Assembly (NCBI RefSeq): GCF_016406085.1
Contig: NZ_JAEHFJ010000005.1
Coordinates: 248,001 to 312,000, forward strand
Length of the DNA stretch: 64,000 bases
Origin: Aureibaculum flavum
GTDB taxonomy: Bacteria; Bacteroidota; Bacteroidia; Flavobacteriales; Flavobacteriaceae
Direction: 5' to 3'
The number at the start of each line of letters is the position of its first letter. Within the stretch, counting starts at the first letter, position 1. Positions 38,246 to 46,174 of the stretch are shown here, piece after piece. The notes below the pieces were generated by a model, which worked only from the letters and a program-made list of their open reading frames with translations, was not told where the DNA came from and made no database searches. A program made the translations under genes and the position numbers.

Positions 38246-39913
38246 ATGAAAAAATATATAATTCCCATATTAATTTCTTTTATCCTTTTCAGTTGTTCGG
38301 ACAAAAAAGAACAGAAAATGACAGAAAAAACAGAATCGGAAACTCCGTTTGTCTGGGAAGGGGCAAATCTCTATTTTTTATTAACGGATCGTTTTAATAA
38401 TGGAGACACCTCAAACGATATCAACTTTGAACGGACCGATGAAGCTGCTAAATTAAGAGGTTTTGAAGGAGGAGATATAAAAGGTATCACCCAGAAAATT
38501 AAAGAAGGATATTTTACGGATCTAGGTATCAATGCGATTTGGATGACACCAATAGTAGAGCAAATTCACGGAGGAACGAATGAAGGAACAGGAACTACCT
38601 ATGGTTTTCATGGGTATTGGACAAAAGATTGGACGGCTATTGACCCGAATTTTGGAACGAAAGAAGACGTAAAAGAATTGGTAGAGGTTGCTCATAAAAA
38701 TGGAATACGCATTTTATTAGATGCCGTTATAAATCACACAGGTCCTGTGACCGAAAAGGATCCCGTTTGGCCTGCCGAATGGGTACGAACAGCACCTGCT
38801 TGTACCTATCAAGATTATGAAAGTACTATTGCATGTACGTTAGTTGAAAACCTACCAGATATTAAAACCGAAAGTAACGAAGAAGTTGATTTACCTCCTC
38901 AATTGGTAGAAAAATGGAAGAAAGAAGGGCGTTATGATCAAGAAGTGACAGAATTGGATGCTTTTTTTAAAAGAACAGGATATCCTAGAGCTCCACGTTA
39001 TTACATTATAAAATGGTTAACAGATTATATTACTGAATTTGGTATTGATGGTTATCGCGTTGATACGGTTAAACATACAGAAGAAAATGTATGGCAAGAA
39101 TTTAGAACAGAGTGTGATGTTGCTTTCACAGCATGGAAGAAAAACAATCCTGAAAAAGTAGTAGATGAAACTAATTTTTATATGGTGGGCGAAGTTTATA
39201 ATTACGGTATTAGTGCTGGTAAAGCCTTTGATTTTGGGGATAAAAAAGTCAATTATTTTGATAAAAGTTTTAATGCATTAATCAATTTTGAATTAAAATA
39301 TGATGCCACAAAAACGTATGATAGTATTTTTGTAAAGTATGATTCTCTTTTAAATACAAACCTAAAAGGGTATAGTGTTTTAAATTATCTAACCTCACAT
39401 GATGATGGACAACCGTTTGATGCGGAAAGAAAAAAATCACAACAAACGGCCAATATTTTATACTTAACACCAGGTACTTCACAAACCTATTATGGTGATG
39501 AATCGGCAAGAGACTTAATTATAGAAGGTACTCAAGGAGATGCCACGTTACGTTCTTTTATGAATTGGGACAGTATTAATTCTAGTGCTAAGACAAAAGA
39601 AATATTATTACACTGGCAAAAGTTAGGTAAATTTAGAAATTCTCACCCTGCTGTTGGGGCAGGAAGACATCAGAAAATTTCTGATACACCGTATGCGTTT
39701 TCTAGAGTTTATGTAAAAGATGATTTTACAGATAAGGTAATTGTTGCTCTGGATTTAAATAAAGGGGAAAAAGAAATTAAGGTGTCTTCAGTTTTTAAGG
39801 ATGGAATTGAGTTACACGATGCGTATTCAAATACTTCAGTTAAAGTTGAAAATGGAAAAGTAATTATGAATTCTAATTATACCATTGTGTTATTAGAACC
39901 TCTCAAAATGTAA
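38246..39913 (+). CDS. GH13 alpha-amylase family lipoprotein
   Basis: A 555-residue lipoprotein (lipobox ILFSC) with the barrel opening ANLYFLLTDRFNNGDTSND, a calcium-site-like loop typical of bacterial alpha-amylases. Active-site regions: LLDAVINHTG, DGYRVDTVKHT (nucleophile Asp273), MVGEVYNYG (acid Glu316) and YLTSHDDGQPF (Asp386). The C-terminal beta domain is short. It is the last gene of the plus-strand arm, preceded by a 109-base gap and followed by a strong terminator. With the T9SS enzyme, the periplasmic GH13 and the other lipoprotein, the locus has four GH13 enzymes in at least three cellular locations. Confidence 0.91.
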   Translation: MKKYIIPILISFILFSCSDKKEQKMTEKTESETPFVWEGANLYFLLTDRFNNGDTSNDINFERTDEAAKLRGFEGGDIKGITQKIKEGYFTDLGINAIWMTPIVEQIHGGTNEGTGTTYGFHGYWTKDWTAIDPNFGTKEDVKELVEVAHKNGIRILLDAVINHTGPVTEKDPVWPAEWVRTAPACTYQDYESTIACTLVENLPDIKTESNEEVDLPPQLVEKWKKEGRYDQEVTELDAFFKRTGYPRAPRYYIIKWLTDYITEFGIDGYRVDTVKHTEENVWQEFRTECDVAFTAWKKNNPEKVVDETNFYMVGEVYNYGISAGKAFDFGDKKVNYFDKSFNALINFELKYDATKTYDSIFVKYDSLLNTNLKGYSVLNYLTSHDDGQPFDAERKKSQQTANILYLTPGTSQTYYGDESARDLIIEGTQGDATLRSFMNWDSINSSAKTKEILLHWQKLGKFRNSHPAVGAGRHQKISDTPYAFSRVYVKDDFTDKVIVALDLNKGEKEIKVSSVFKDGIELHDAYSNTSVKVENGKVIMNSNYTIVLLEPLKM

Positions 39914-39927
39914 AGTTTTAAAATTAG

Positions 39928-39960
39928 AAAAAAGCTTCCAATGTTGGAAGCTTTTTTTTT
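39928..39960 (+). terminator. Intrinsic terminator of the alpha-glucan operon
   Basis: Perfect inverted repeat (39928-39941 with 39944-39957) centred on AGCTTCCAA/TTGGAAGCT and followed by a nine-T run. An almost identical hairpin follows the initiator tRNA at 45799-45830. Confidence 0.9.
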
Positions 39961-40032
39961 GTTTTCTAGTTCTGGGTAAAGCTTTCGGAGTTGTTCTTTT
40001 TTAATAATTCAGGTTAATAAAAAAAAGAGCTT

Positions 40033-40077
40033 ACTGACTCAGGTCATTTTAAATGCAGTTTTTTGGTGATAATTTTA
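40033..40077 (+). promoter_or_regulatory. Stress-regulon promoter of the Hsp20 gene
   Basis: The palindrome ACTGACTCAGGTCATT (40033-40048) is followed by the -7-like box TAATTTTA (40070-40077). The centre-to-centre distance is 33 bp, the same as in three other promoters of this island. This places the palindrome near -40, where a class II activator of the CRP/FNR type would bind. Confidence 0.75.
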
Positions 40078-40112
40078 TGCCATATTAATTGTTTAATTTA
40101 AAATGTAAAGTT

Positions 40113-40556
40113 ATGTCACTCGTAAAATTTAAACACAGAACAAGTCCATTAAGAAGTCTTATGGCATCAGATTTTTTTAATAATAATGATGATTTTTTTA
40201 AAGACAATTTCCTTAATAAAATAATGGATGAACCCGCTTTAAACATCAAGGAAACAGATGATGATTTTCAAGTAGAGTTAGCAGCTCCTGGTTATTCAAA
40301 AAAAGATTTTGACGTAAATATTGATAATGGATATCTTAATATTTCGGCTAAAAAATCAAACACTACAGAAGAAAAAGAAGAGGACTATACCTGTAAGGAA
40401 TTTAGTTATGATTCTTTTGAAAGATCTTTATTATTACCAGATAGTATTGAAGATGAAAAAGTAAAAGCTTCTTATAAAGATGGAATCTTAAAATTCAACC
40501 TTGCCAAAAAAGAAGCATTGAAAAAACATACACCAAAAGTAATTGAAGTTTCTTAA
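40113..40556 (+). CDS. Small heat shock protein, Hsp20 family
   Basis: A 147-residue ATP-independent chaperone. The ATG giving MSLVKFKHRTSPL is chosen over an upstream in-frame TTG. The alpha-crystallin domain covers about 44-140: PALNIKETDDDFQVELAAPG, the dimer loop region and the signature ASYKDGILKFNLAKKE near the end, followed by a short tail with KVIEVS. It would hold unfolding proteins under stress. It stands alone on the plus strand, with its own palindromic promoter shared with the convergent peroxiredoxin, the OmpA-like and the LigD genes, and ends in its own terminator. Confidence 0.95.
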   Translation: MSLVKFKHRTSPLRSLMASDFFNNNDDFFKDNFLNKIMDEPALNIKETDDDFQVELAAPGYSKKDFDVNIDNGYLNISAKKSNTTEEKEEDYTCKEFSYDSFERSLLLPDSIEDEKVKASYKDGILKFNLAKKEALKKHTPKVIEVS

Positions 40557-40569
40557 AAATCATTTTGAA

Positions 40570-40603
40570 ATGAGGAGATTGTAATTTTCTCCTCATTTTT
40601 TTA
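40570..40603 (+). terminator. Intrinsic terminator of the Hsp20 gene
   Basis: Nine-bp perfect stem ATGAGGAGA/TCTCCTCAT (40570-40578 and 40588-40596) followed by a T-run, 14 bases after the Hsp20 stop and between convergent genes. Confidence 0.85.
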
Positions 40604-40614
40604 ATGTATATGAC

Positions 40615-41334
40615 TTAACTTTTAAGAATTTTCTTTAATACTTCATCTTTGTCCAATTTCTTAGTACAGAAAAACCAATCTTTACAATCTAATTCGTCGG
40701 TGTTAGTCATTCTTTCTTCAGCTACACCACAAGAACCAGCGGGTGAAACAATCACATCATCACCAGGGTTCCAATCGGCAGGAGTGGCAACGTTAAATGC
40801 ATCGGCAGTTTGCATCGCAATTAGAGCTCTATAAATCTCATCAAAATTTCTACCCAAACTCAAAGGGTAGTAAATAATGGCTCTTACTGTACCTTTTGGA
40901 TCTATAAAGAAAACTGCTCTTACTGCTTGTGTTTTACTCTCTCCTGGTTGTAGCATTCCATATTTTTTGGCAATTTCCATAGAGATATCTTCAATTAATG
41001 GAAATTTTACCTCTATGTTTTTTATACCATTAAACTCAATTTTATCTTTAATGGTTCGTAACCAAGCAATGTGACTGTATAGCCCGTCAATAGATAATCC
41101 AACGAGTTTACAATTAGCTTTATTAAACTTACTTTCAAGATTTGCGAATGTTATAAATTCACTAGTACAAACGGGTGTAAAATCTGCAGGGTGACTAAAT
41201 AATATTACCCATTCTCCTTTGTAATCATCAGGAAAGTTAATATCTCCCTGTGTAGTAACTGCTTTAAATTTTGGAGCTTCATCACCTATTCTTGGCATTG
41301 AAGTTACTTCTGTTTCTGTTGCTAATGTTTCCAT
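40615..41334 (-). CDS. Peroxiredoxin (Prx6/AhpC-TSA type)
   Basis: A 239-residue thiol peroxidase that reduces hydrogen peroxide and organic peroxides. The peroxidatic Cys56 lies in FTPVCTSEF, and the conserved Arg is in QAVRAVFFIDPKGTVRAIIYY. The long C-terminal domain (about 165-239), as in Prx6-type and archaeal-type enzymes, contains further cysteines (SCGVAEERM, LDCKDWFFCTKK), of which one may serve as resolving Cys. Length fits the Prx6 group rather than the 190-residue AhpC group. It is convergent with the Hsp20 gene and carries the same palindromic promoter element, so it belongs to the local stress regulon. Confidence 0.94.
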   Translation of the reverse strand: METLATETEVTSMPRIGDEAPKFKAVTTQGDINFPDDYKGEWVILFSHPADFTPVCTSEFITFANLESKFNKANCKLVGLSIDGLYSHIAWLRTIKDKIEFNGIKNIEVKFPLIEDISMEIAKKYGMLQPGESKTQAVRAVFFIDPKGTVRAIIYYPLSLGRNFDEIYRALIAMQTADAFNVATPADWNPGDDVIVSPAGSCGVAEERMTNTDELDCKDWFFCTKKLDKDEVLKKILKS

Positions 41335-41368
41335 TGTTAATGTTATTAAATGATTTATTATTGAATAT

Positions 41369-41413
41369 CAAAATTATGGATCATGTTTAGTAATTGAAAT
41401 GACCAAGGTCAGT
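41369..41413 (-). promoter_or_regulatory. Stress-regulon promoter of the peroxiredoxin gene
   Basis: On the minus strand ACTGACCTTGGTCATT (41413-41398) is followed by TAATTTTG (41376-41369), a perfect TAnnTTTG box. The centres are 33 bp apart, exactly as in the Hsp20, OmpA and LigD promoters. Confidence 0.8.
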
Positions 41414-41470
41414 TTTACAGTAATACATATTGTATTTTCATAATGTTAACGTATTTTCTGTTAATTGGTT

Positions 41471-42316
41471 TTACGATGCTACTTTAATATTAAGTAATAA
41501 AACAGGAATTGATAAATGCGTATCTATTTGTTTGCGTAAAGACCTAGGTAATTCGTTGCCAATGTAATTCGATTTTTCATCAAGAAAAATGATGAGGTCG
41601 TATTGTTTGTTATCAATAAGCAAATGAATACTTTTATTAATATTCATAAGTTTAAGGGTGTCAAAACTATATTTTGTTCCTTTAAAGATCGATTCTAACA
41701 AGGTTTTGTTTTCTAATTGATGGTCACTAAGATTAAATTCATTTTTGATGTGTGCCAAATGTATTTCAGGATGATATAGCTTATCAATAGCTAACAGTTC
41801 AGTAAAATTAATTTCATTTATTGCTTCTTTGTAATCAAGGGGAAGTACTATATTTTTAAGTCTTGAAAAATTATAGTCACCAGGAACTGCGATCACTGAA
41901 CATTCTGTAATATATTCCATGATACTTAGCGTAGGAATGCCATCTTCATTTTCAATATCTGATGCTTTGTTAGTTCCAATTACAAGTAAATCAATACTGT
42001 TGCTTTGTATAATATCTTTTAGAGCAAACAATAAAGCGTTAAAACTTGACAAGGTTTTGTATGTATGTTTGTCATTTGAATTTAAAATAGCTATAATATT
42101 TTTTAAACCAACTTCTGATGTTTTCTTAGCTGTTATATAGTTTTCATTTTTTGGATCAGGCACGAGAGCCTCAATATCTGAAGCTTCTCTATCGGCTTGA
42201 AACGCATTTAAAATATAAAATACGCAAGATTTTTGTTCATATAATTTTATAGCATAATTAATGGCATTCAATGCATTCTCAGAAAAATTTGTATAACATA
42301 AAATTTGTTTTTTCAT
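41471..42316 (-). CDS. Universal stress protein, UspA family (two domains)
   Basis: A 281-residue cytoplasmic protein made of two Usp domains. The first (about 1-145) has the usual start KKQILCYTNFSENALNAINYA and the segment LLVIGTNKAS; the ATP-loop form GxxGxxGS is not clearly kept. The second (about 150-281) is shorter and divergent (NIVLPLDYKEAINEIN, DLIIFLDEKSNY) and also lacks an obvious ATP motif, so nucleotide binding is doubtful. It follows the OmpA-like gene after a 99-base gap that holds a terminator and no copy of the regulon palindrome, so it is expressed either by read-through or from an unseen promoter. Confidence 0.88.
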   Translation of the reverse strand: MKKQILCYTNFSENALNAINYAIKLYEQKSCVFYILNAFQADREASDIEALVPDPKNENYITAKKTSEVGLKNIIAILNSNDKHTYKTLSSFNALLFALKDIIQSNSIDLLVIGTNKASDIENEDGIPTLSIMEYITECSVIAVPGDYNFSRLKNIVLPLDYKEAINEINFTELLAIDKLYHPEIHLAHIKNEFNLSDHQLENKTLLESIFKGTKYSFDTLKLMNINKSIHLLIDNKQYDLIIFLDEKSNYIGNELPRSLRKQIDTHLSIPVLLLNIKVAS

Positions 42317-42346
42317 TGTAAATAGTATTTATCTTAAATTCTCTTT

Positions 42347-42382
42347 AAAAAAAAGGAAGTCATTACATATAGACTTCCTTTT
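42347..42382 (-). terminator. Intrinsic terminator after the OmpA-like gene
   Basis: Eleven-bp perfect stem (42351-42361 with 42372-42382) with an eight-A tract on the left, i.e. a T-run on the minus strand, 34 bases after the OmpA-like stop. Confidence 0.85.
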
Positions 42383-42415
42383 TATAGCCTCTCATTTAAC
42401 CAAGCAGATTTTAAT

Positions 42416-43267
42416 TTATTTGCTGTTAGTTGGTGGTTCTAAAAGTTCAAAGAACTGATCGAGTTTTGGAAGAATAATGATTTCGGTTCTACGATTTGCT
42501 GCTCTACCTTCAGCAGTGTCATTCGAAGCTTTAGGTATATATTCTGAACGACCTCCTGCTGTCATTCTTTCAGGTAATACATCAAATTTAGTTTGCATTA
42601 ATCGAACAATAGATGTTGCTCTTTTTGTGCTTAAATCCCAGTTATCTGTCATACATGCGGTATGGATTGGTACAGTATCTGTATGTCCTTCAATTAGAAT
42701 GTCTAATTCATTATGGTCATTTACAATTTTTGCAATTTTTCCTATCACTTCTTGTGCTGAATCATTGATGGTGTAACTCCCTGATTTAAAAAGCATTCTA
42801 TCTGATAAAGAAACATAAACGACTCCTTTCTTTACTTCAATATTAATATCCTCATCATCAAAATTATCTAAAGAACGTTTAAGATTCATTACCAATGCAA
42901 GGTTAAGAGAATCTTTTCTTTGCATTGAACTGGTTAAGTTTTTTATATAAGTATTTTGTTCGTTTAAAGCTTCTAAAGATTTTTTAATACTCTCGGCTCC
43001 TGATTTACTTACAACAGAGAGGTCTGAAAGACGATCCAAAAGGTTCGTATTTGTACTTTTAAAATAATCTACTTGTTGTTCAAGTGCTTTAGATTTACTT
43101 TTCTCATTGGCTAAATTATTTTCTAATAGAAGACGTTCGTTAGAGACATTTTTCAGATTACTCTCACAATTGTCAGCAGTGTTTTGGAGATTTGTATATT
43201 TTTTTTGACTTACACAAGAAGTGAAAAATACGATAAGAAGTATTACACTAAATTTTAAAGTTTTCAT
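42416..43267 (-). CDS. OmpA-family peptidoglycan-associated lipoprotein
   Basis: A 283-residue protein. The ATG giving MKTLKFSVILLIV is used; an in-frame TTG ten codons upstream would fall on the promoter box. The lipobox is VFFTSC. Residues about 25-135 form a long coiled coil (ERLLLENNLANEKSKSKALE and onward), and about 150-270 an OmpA-like domain that binds peptidoglycan: DILIEGHTDTVP, NWDLSTKRATSIV, GRSEYIPKASNDT and NRRTEIIIL. It would tie the outer membrane to the cell wall under stress. It has a promoter of the local regulon type and precedes the UspA gene. Confidence 0.9.
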   Translation of the reverse strand: MKTLKFSVILLIVFFTSCVSQKKYTNLQNTADNCESNLKNVSNERLLLENNLANEKSKSKALEQQVDYFKSTNTNLLDRLSDLSVVSKSGAESIKKSLEALNEQNTYIKNLTSSMQRKDSLNLALVMNLKRSLDNFDDEDINIEVKKGVVYVSLSDRMLFKSGSYTINDSAQEVIGKIAKIVNDHNELDILIEGHTDTVPIHTACMTDNWDLSTKRATSIVRLMQTKFDVLPERMTAGGRSEYIPKASNDTAEGRAANRRTEIIILPKLDQFFELLEPPTNSK

Positions 43268-43294
43268 GATACTATTATTTAATAAATTGAAATG

Positions 43295-43339
43295 CAAAGG
43301 ATGTTAATTTTAAGTAATTTCACAATGACCTACATCATC
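43295..43339 (-). promoter_or_regulatory. Stress-regulon promoter of the OmpA-like gene
   Basis: On the minus strand GATGATGTAGGTCATT (43339-43324) is followed by ATCCTTTG (43302-43295). The TTTG half of the -7 box is kept while TA is replaced by AT. The centre spacing is again 33 bp. Confidence 0.7.
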
Positions 43340-43358
43340 ATAAATATATTTTTAAAAG

Positions 43359-44669
43359 TTAAAATGCCCATGGATAGGTTTCGGGTAACTGAGATTTATC
43401 TGTATGTACATGCATAGAATGCAAGGCTTTTGAGTTTTCAATATGAATAAAGGCATCGTATCTTTCTGGCATTATAGACGGAACATAGTTTCCTATACTT
43501 TCATATTCAGGGTGATATACCACGCCTATAGCACGATGAGGGATAGCTGCTTTGAAATGATTATCATTTTTTAGTGAATCCATAAATAGTAATTGATCCC
43601 CTTTTCCAGTTTTATGTAACAGGTATTCCCATGAGTTTTTTTCAGCTGATGGTACCGTCATTTTTTGCATGGTGGCACCCCATTCTTTACCGGCCATCAC
43701 GCTCCCTTTATAGGAACCGAAACCAATAATTTTGGGATTAAGATTTGGTAATTCTTCCCTAACTAACTGACCAACATTTACCAATCCTTCTTGATGCATA
43801 TCTGTTGCTCTGGCATCACCAATATGCGTGTTGTGCTCCCATACAATGGCTTTAGAATTTGTGCCATGAAAAGTCAATAGCCTTCGTAAGGTATCCATCA
43901 TATGATGATCCCTTATATTCCATGAATTTTGGTCTGCAGAAACAATAGAGCGATAATACTGCTCTGCATTTTTTGCAATGTGAGCATTTTGTTCAATATT
44001 TAAAGACGCTTCTAAATCTGAATTATAATGTGTTGCGTTTCTTAAAATATCCTGCAATAGGTCAACTACTTCATTTTCACAAGTTTTGGGGGCAAATCGA
44101 TGTAAGAACCTAGCATAGGCCATGCCAGCTTCATCGCCAAAAGGTTCAAAACAGCTCATCGCTTTTTTAGCTGTTGGCAATAAAGAAGGGTCATTTACTT
44201 TGAGGTAATCAACAATTGTTTCCATTGATTCCCAAAGGCTGTAAACGTCTAAACCATACATGCCGATCCGGTTATTTACGGTGAAATTTTTATTGTAATT
44301 ATGTAACCACTTTATTAAGGCTTCGGTTTCCCAATTTGCCCACATCCATGTAGGCCATCGGTTAAAATTTTTTAAAACATCTTTAGCGTTTTTATATTCT
44401 GTGTTATATTGTTTTATGTAACGATTTACCTGATAGAAGTCAGGCCAATCGCCTTCTACTGCGATAAAGTTAAACTCATGCTCTTCAATCAACCTTTTAC
44501 TAATGGCAGTTCTCCAAGTGTAAAATTCATGTGTACCATGAGAGGCTTCACCCAATAACACAAGTCGAGAATCGGCCAATTTATCGATGAGTAAATCTAA
44601 ATCTTTATCTGTTTTTATTTTTTTACCAAGATCTTTTAAGATCGAAATTTTATGACCTGTAGTACCCAT
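43359..44669 (-). CDS. Erythromycin esterase-like protein
   Basis: A 436-residue protein of the erythromycin esterase/succinoglycan biosynthesis (EreA/ChaN-like) fold. Conserved clusters are visible: LVLLGEASHGTHEFYTWR (His/Glu), FIAVEGDWPDFYQVNRY (Glu, Asp), WPTWMWANWE and AIVWEHNTHIGDARATDM (Glu, His). No signal peptide. It is 31 bases downstream of the LigD polymerase-domain gene, so it is probably the second gene of that stress-regulated unit. Chromosomal members of the family in stress islands are rarely linked to macrolide resistance; hydrolysis of some ester or lactone is likely, but the natural substrate is unknown. Confidence 0.88.
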   Translation of the reverse strand: MGTTGHKISILKDLGKKIKTDKDLDLLIDKLADSRLVLLGEASHGTHEFYTWRTAISKRLIEEHEFNFIAVEGDWPDFYQVNRYIKQYNTEYKNAKDVLKNFNRWPTWMWANWETEALIKWLHNYNKNFTVNNRIGMYGLDVYSLWESMETIVDYLKVNDPSLLPTAKKAMSCFEPFGDEAGMAYARFLHRFAPKTCENEVVDLLQDILRNATHYNSDLEASLNIEQNAHIAKNAEQYYRSIVSADQNSWNIRDHHMMDTLRRLLTFHGTNSKAIVWEHNTHIGDARATDMHQEGLVNVGQLVREELPNLNPKIIGFGSYKGSVMAGKEWGATMQKMTVPSAEKNSWEYLLHKTGKGDQLLFMDSLKNDNHFKAAIPHRAIGVVYHPEYESIGNYVPSIMPERYDAFIHIENSKALHSMHVHTDKSQLPETYPWAF

Positions 44670-44700
44670 CTTTTTAAATTTTAGTGATTCATATAATGCT

Positions 44701-45606
44701 TTAAATGTTATCTATTAATTTTTTCAATTGAATTTTTGATTTCGCTATACTTTTACAATTAAGTTCGAAATCGATCCAAGGATTACCCTCTTTTTCTAAT
44801 TTTTTAAAAATATTGTTAATAGTATACGATTGTGCATGGAGTGTGTTGTCATTCAATTCATCCCAATTTAAGGGTGTTGCAATGGGGGCATGTTCAATGG
44901 CTCTTACAGAAAACGGGGCAACACTTGTTTGAGCATAAGAATTTCTAAGGTAATCAATGTAAAGTCTTCCATTTCGTTTGACTTTTCTAATGGCTGTTGT
45001 AAATTCTTTTGAATTTTTAGTTGAGATATATGTAGCTACCATTTTTGAAAATTCATGAACTTCGTCAAAATTTTCCTCTCTATTTAAAGGGGTTACTACG
45101 TGTAGTCCACGAGAGCCAGTAGTCATTACATAAGTGCTTAATTCTAATTCTTCTTCTAATAGATAACGTAAGGCTTTAGCAGCTTTAATAGCTAGATCAA
45201 AATTACCATTAGGCGGATCTAAATCAAAAACCAACTTGTTTGGATAGTCTATTTTATCAATTTGACTTAACGCAATATGAAAAGTAAGTACCTCTTGATT
45301 TACAAGATAAATGAGTGTTTCTTCTGTATTGCAAATAACGTGATTAACCCACCCATCAACTTTTTTTATTTTTTTTGTTGTGATCCAATCTGGAAAATAA
45401 GTGGGTTCATTTTTTTGAAAAAAACCTGTTTTGCTGATCCCTTCTGGAAAGCGTTGCATCGTTAAGGGTCTGTCGTATAAATAGGGCAACATGTAGTTTG
45501 CAATGTTTATATAATATTTTATCATATCATATTTTGTAATTGCAGAGGTTGGAAAGAGTATCTTATCTCTATGTGATATTTTAAGATTATGCGTGTCAGG
45601 TTTCAT
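44701..45606 (-). CDS. LigD polymerase domain (stand-alone primase-polymerase of the NHEJ type)
   Basis: A 301-residue protein matching only the polymerase domain of bacterial DNA ligase D, which adds nucleotides at DNA ends in non-homologous end joining. Catalytic features: the metal-binding pair in KLVFDLDPP, the nucleotide-site TTGSRGLHVVTPL, and YIDYLRNSYAQTSVAPFSVR. N-terminal FPTSAITKYDMIKYY and RPLTMQRFPEGI are typical of LigD-Pol. No ligase, nuclease or Ku gene occurs in the window, so it must cooperate with partners encoded elsewhere or do gap filling alone. It leads a two-gene unit with the esterase and has the best-conserved promoter of the stress regulon. Confidence 0.92.
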   Translation of the reverse strand: MKPDTHNLKISHRDKILFPTSAITKYDMIKYYINIANYMLPYLYDRPLTMQRFPEGISKTGFFQKNEPTYFPDWITTKKIKKVDGWVNHVICNTEETLIYLVNQEVLTFHIALSQIDKIDYPNKLVFDLDPPNGNFDLAIKAAKALRYLLEEELELSTYVMTTGSRGLHVVTPLNREENFDEVHEFSKMVATYISTKNSKEFTTAIRKVKRNGRLYIDYLRNSYAQTSVAPFSVRAIEHAPIATPLNWDELNDNTLHAQSYTINNIFKKLEKEGNPWIDFELNCKSIAKSKIQLKKLIDNI

Positions 45607-45652
45607 TATTACTTTTTAAAGATTAAAAAACAACGATAACTAATCATGATAT

Positions 45653-45697
45653 CAAAAGTACTTTCGTAAGATCTCAATTGAAATGATCTAAATCATT
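45653..45697 (-). promoter_or_regulatory. Stress-regulon promoter of the LigD-Pol gene
   Basis: On the minus strand AATGATTTAGATCATT (45697-45682; arms AATGAT/ATCATT perfect) is followed by TACTTTTG (45660-45653), a perfect TAnnTTTG box. The centres are 33 bp apart, as in the three sister promoters. Confidence 0.8.
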
Positions 45698-45798
45698 TAT
45701 AGGAAAGTTTTGAATGAAAGTTTAGGAGTAGTATGTTTTGGGAATTGCCTTTACTTTATTTCAATTCTAATTAAGGAATTTGGCAACTATCCAAAACA

Positions 45799-45830
45799 AA
45801 AAAAGCTTCCAATTTAATGGAAGCTTTTTT
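45799..45830 (-). terminator. Intrinsic terminator of the initiator tRNA
   Basis: Thirteen-bp perfect stem (45799-45811 with 45818-45830) directly after the tRNA 3' end; T-run on the minus strand. Core AGCTTCCA/TGGAAGCT is shared with the terminator at 39928-39960. Confidence 0.88.
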
Positions 45831-45834
45831 CTAG

Positions 45835-45907
<73 letters not shown>

Positions 45908-46067
45908 ATATATGTTTATGTGCTAAAATATAAGTAAGCACTATTTTTTATAGTTCTGCTCATTTGGGTAGGTACCTGTCTTGAGCGTTATCAAAGGGTA
46001 ATAATCTATCCCGTGATATGGACGGCAAAGATACATATATTTATATCACTAAAAAAACTATTTGATA

Positions 46068-46102
46068 TAAAAAAAAGAGTCAAACAAAAAATGCTTGACT
46101 CT
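46068..46102 (-). terminator. Intrinsic terminator of rho
   Basis: Eight-bp perfect stem AGAGTCAA/TTGACTCT (46076-46083 with 46095-46102) with a long A-tract on the left, i.e. a T-run on the minus strand, 73 bases after the rho stop. The gene for the termination factor itself ends with a Rho-independent signal. Confidence 0.85.
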
Positions 46103-46174
46103 CAATTACTTGAGTTAGATATTTTTAAATTTAAACTACTCTACTTCTAGTTTTAGACTAAAAAAAGTGCAATT

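Noticed and set aside
43359-44669. Macrolide resistance gene
   Set aside because: Only family-level similarity to erythromycin esterase; it sits in a stress unit with LigD-Pol and no other resistance gene, so a resistance call is not supported.
46006-46019. CTATCCCGTGATAT, similar to the 5' end of the fMet tRNA, as a second tRNA or an attachment-site repeat
   Set aside because: Only 14 bases with one mismatch, no cloverleaf can be drawn around it, and integrases normally duplicate the 3' end of a tRNA. No integrase gene is near.
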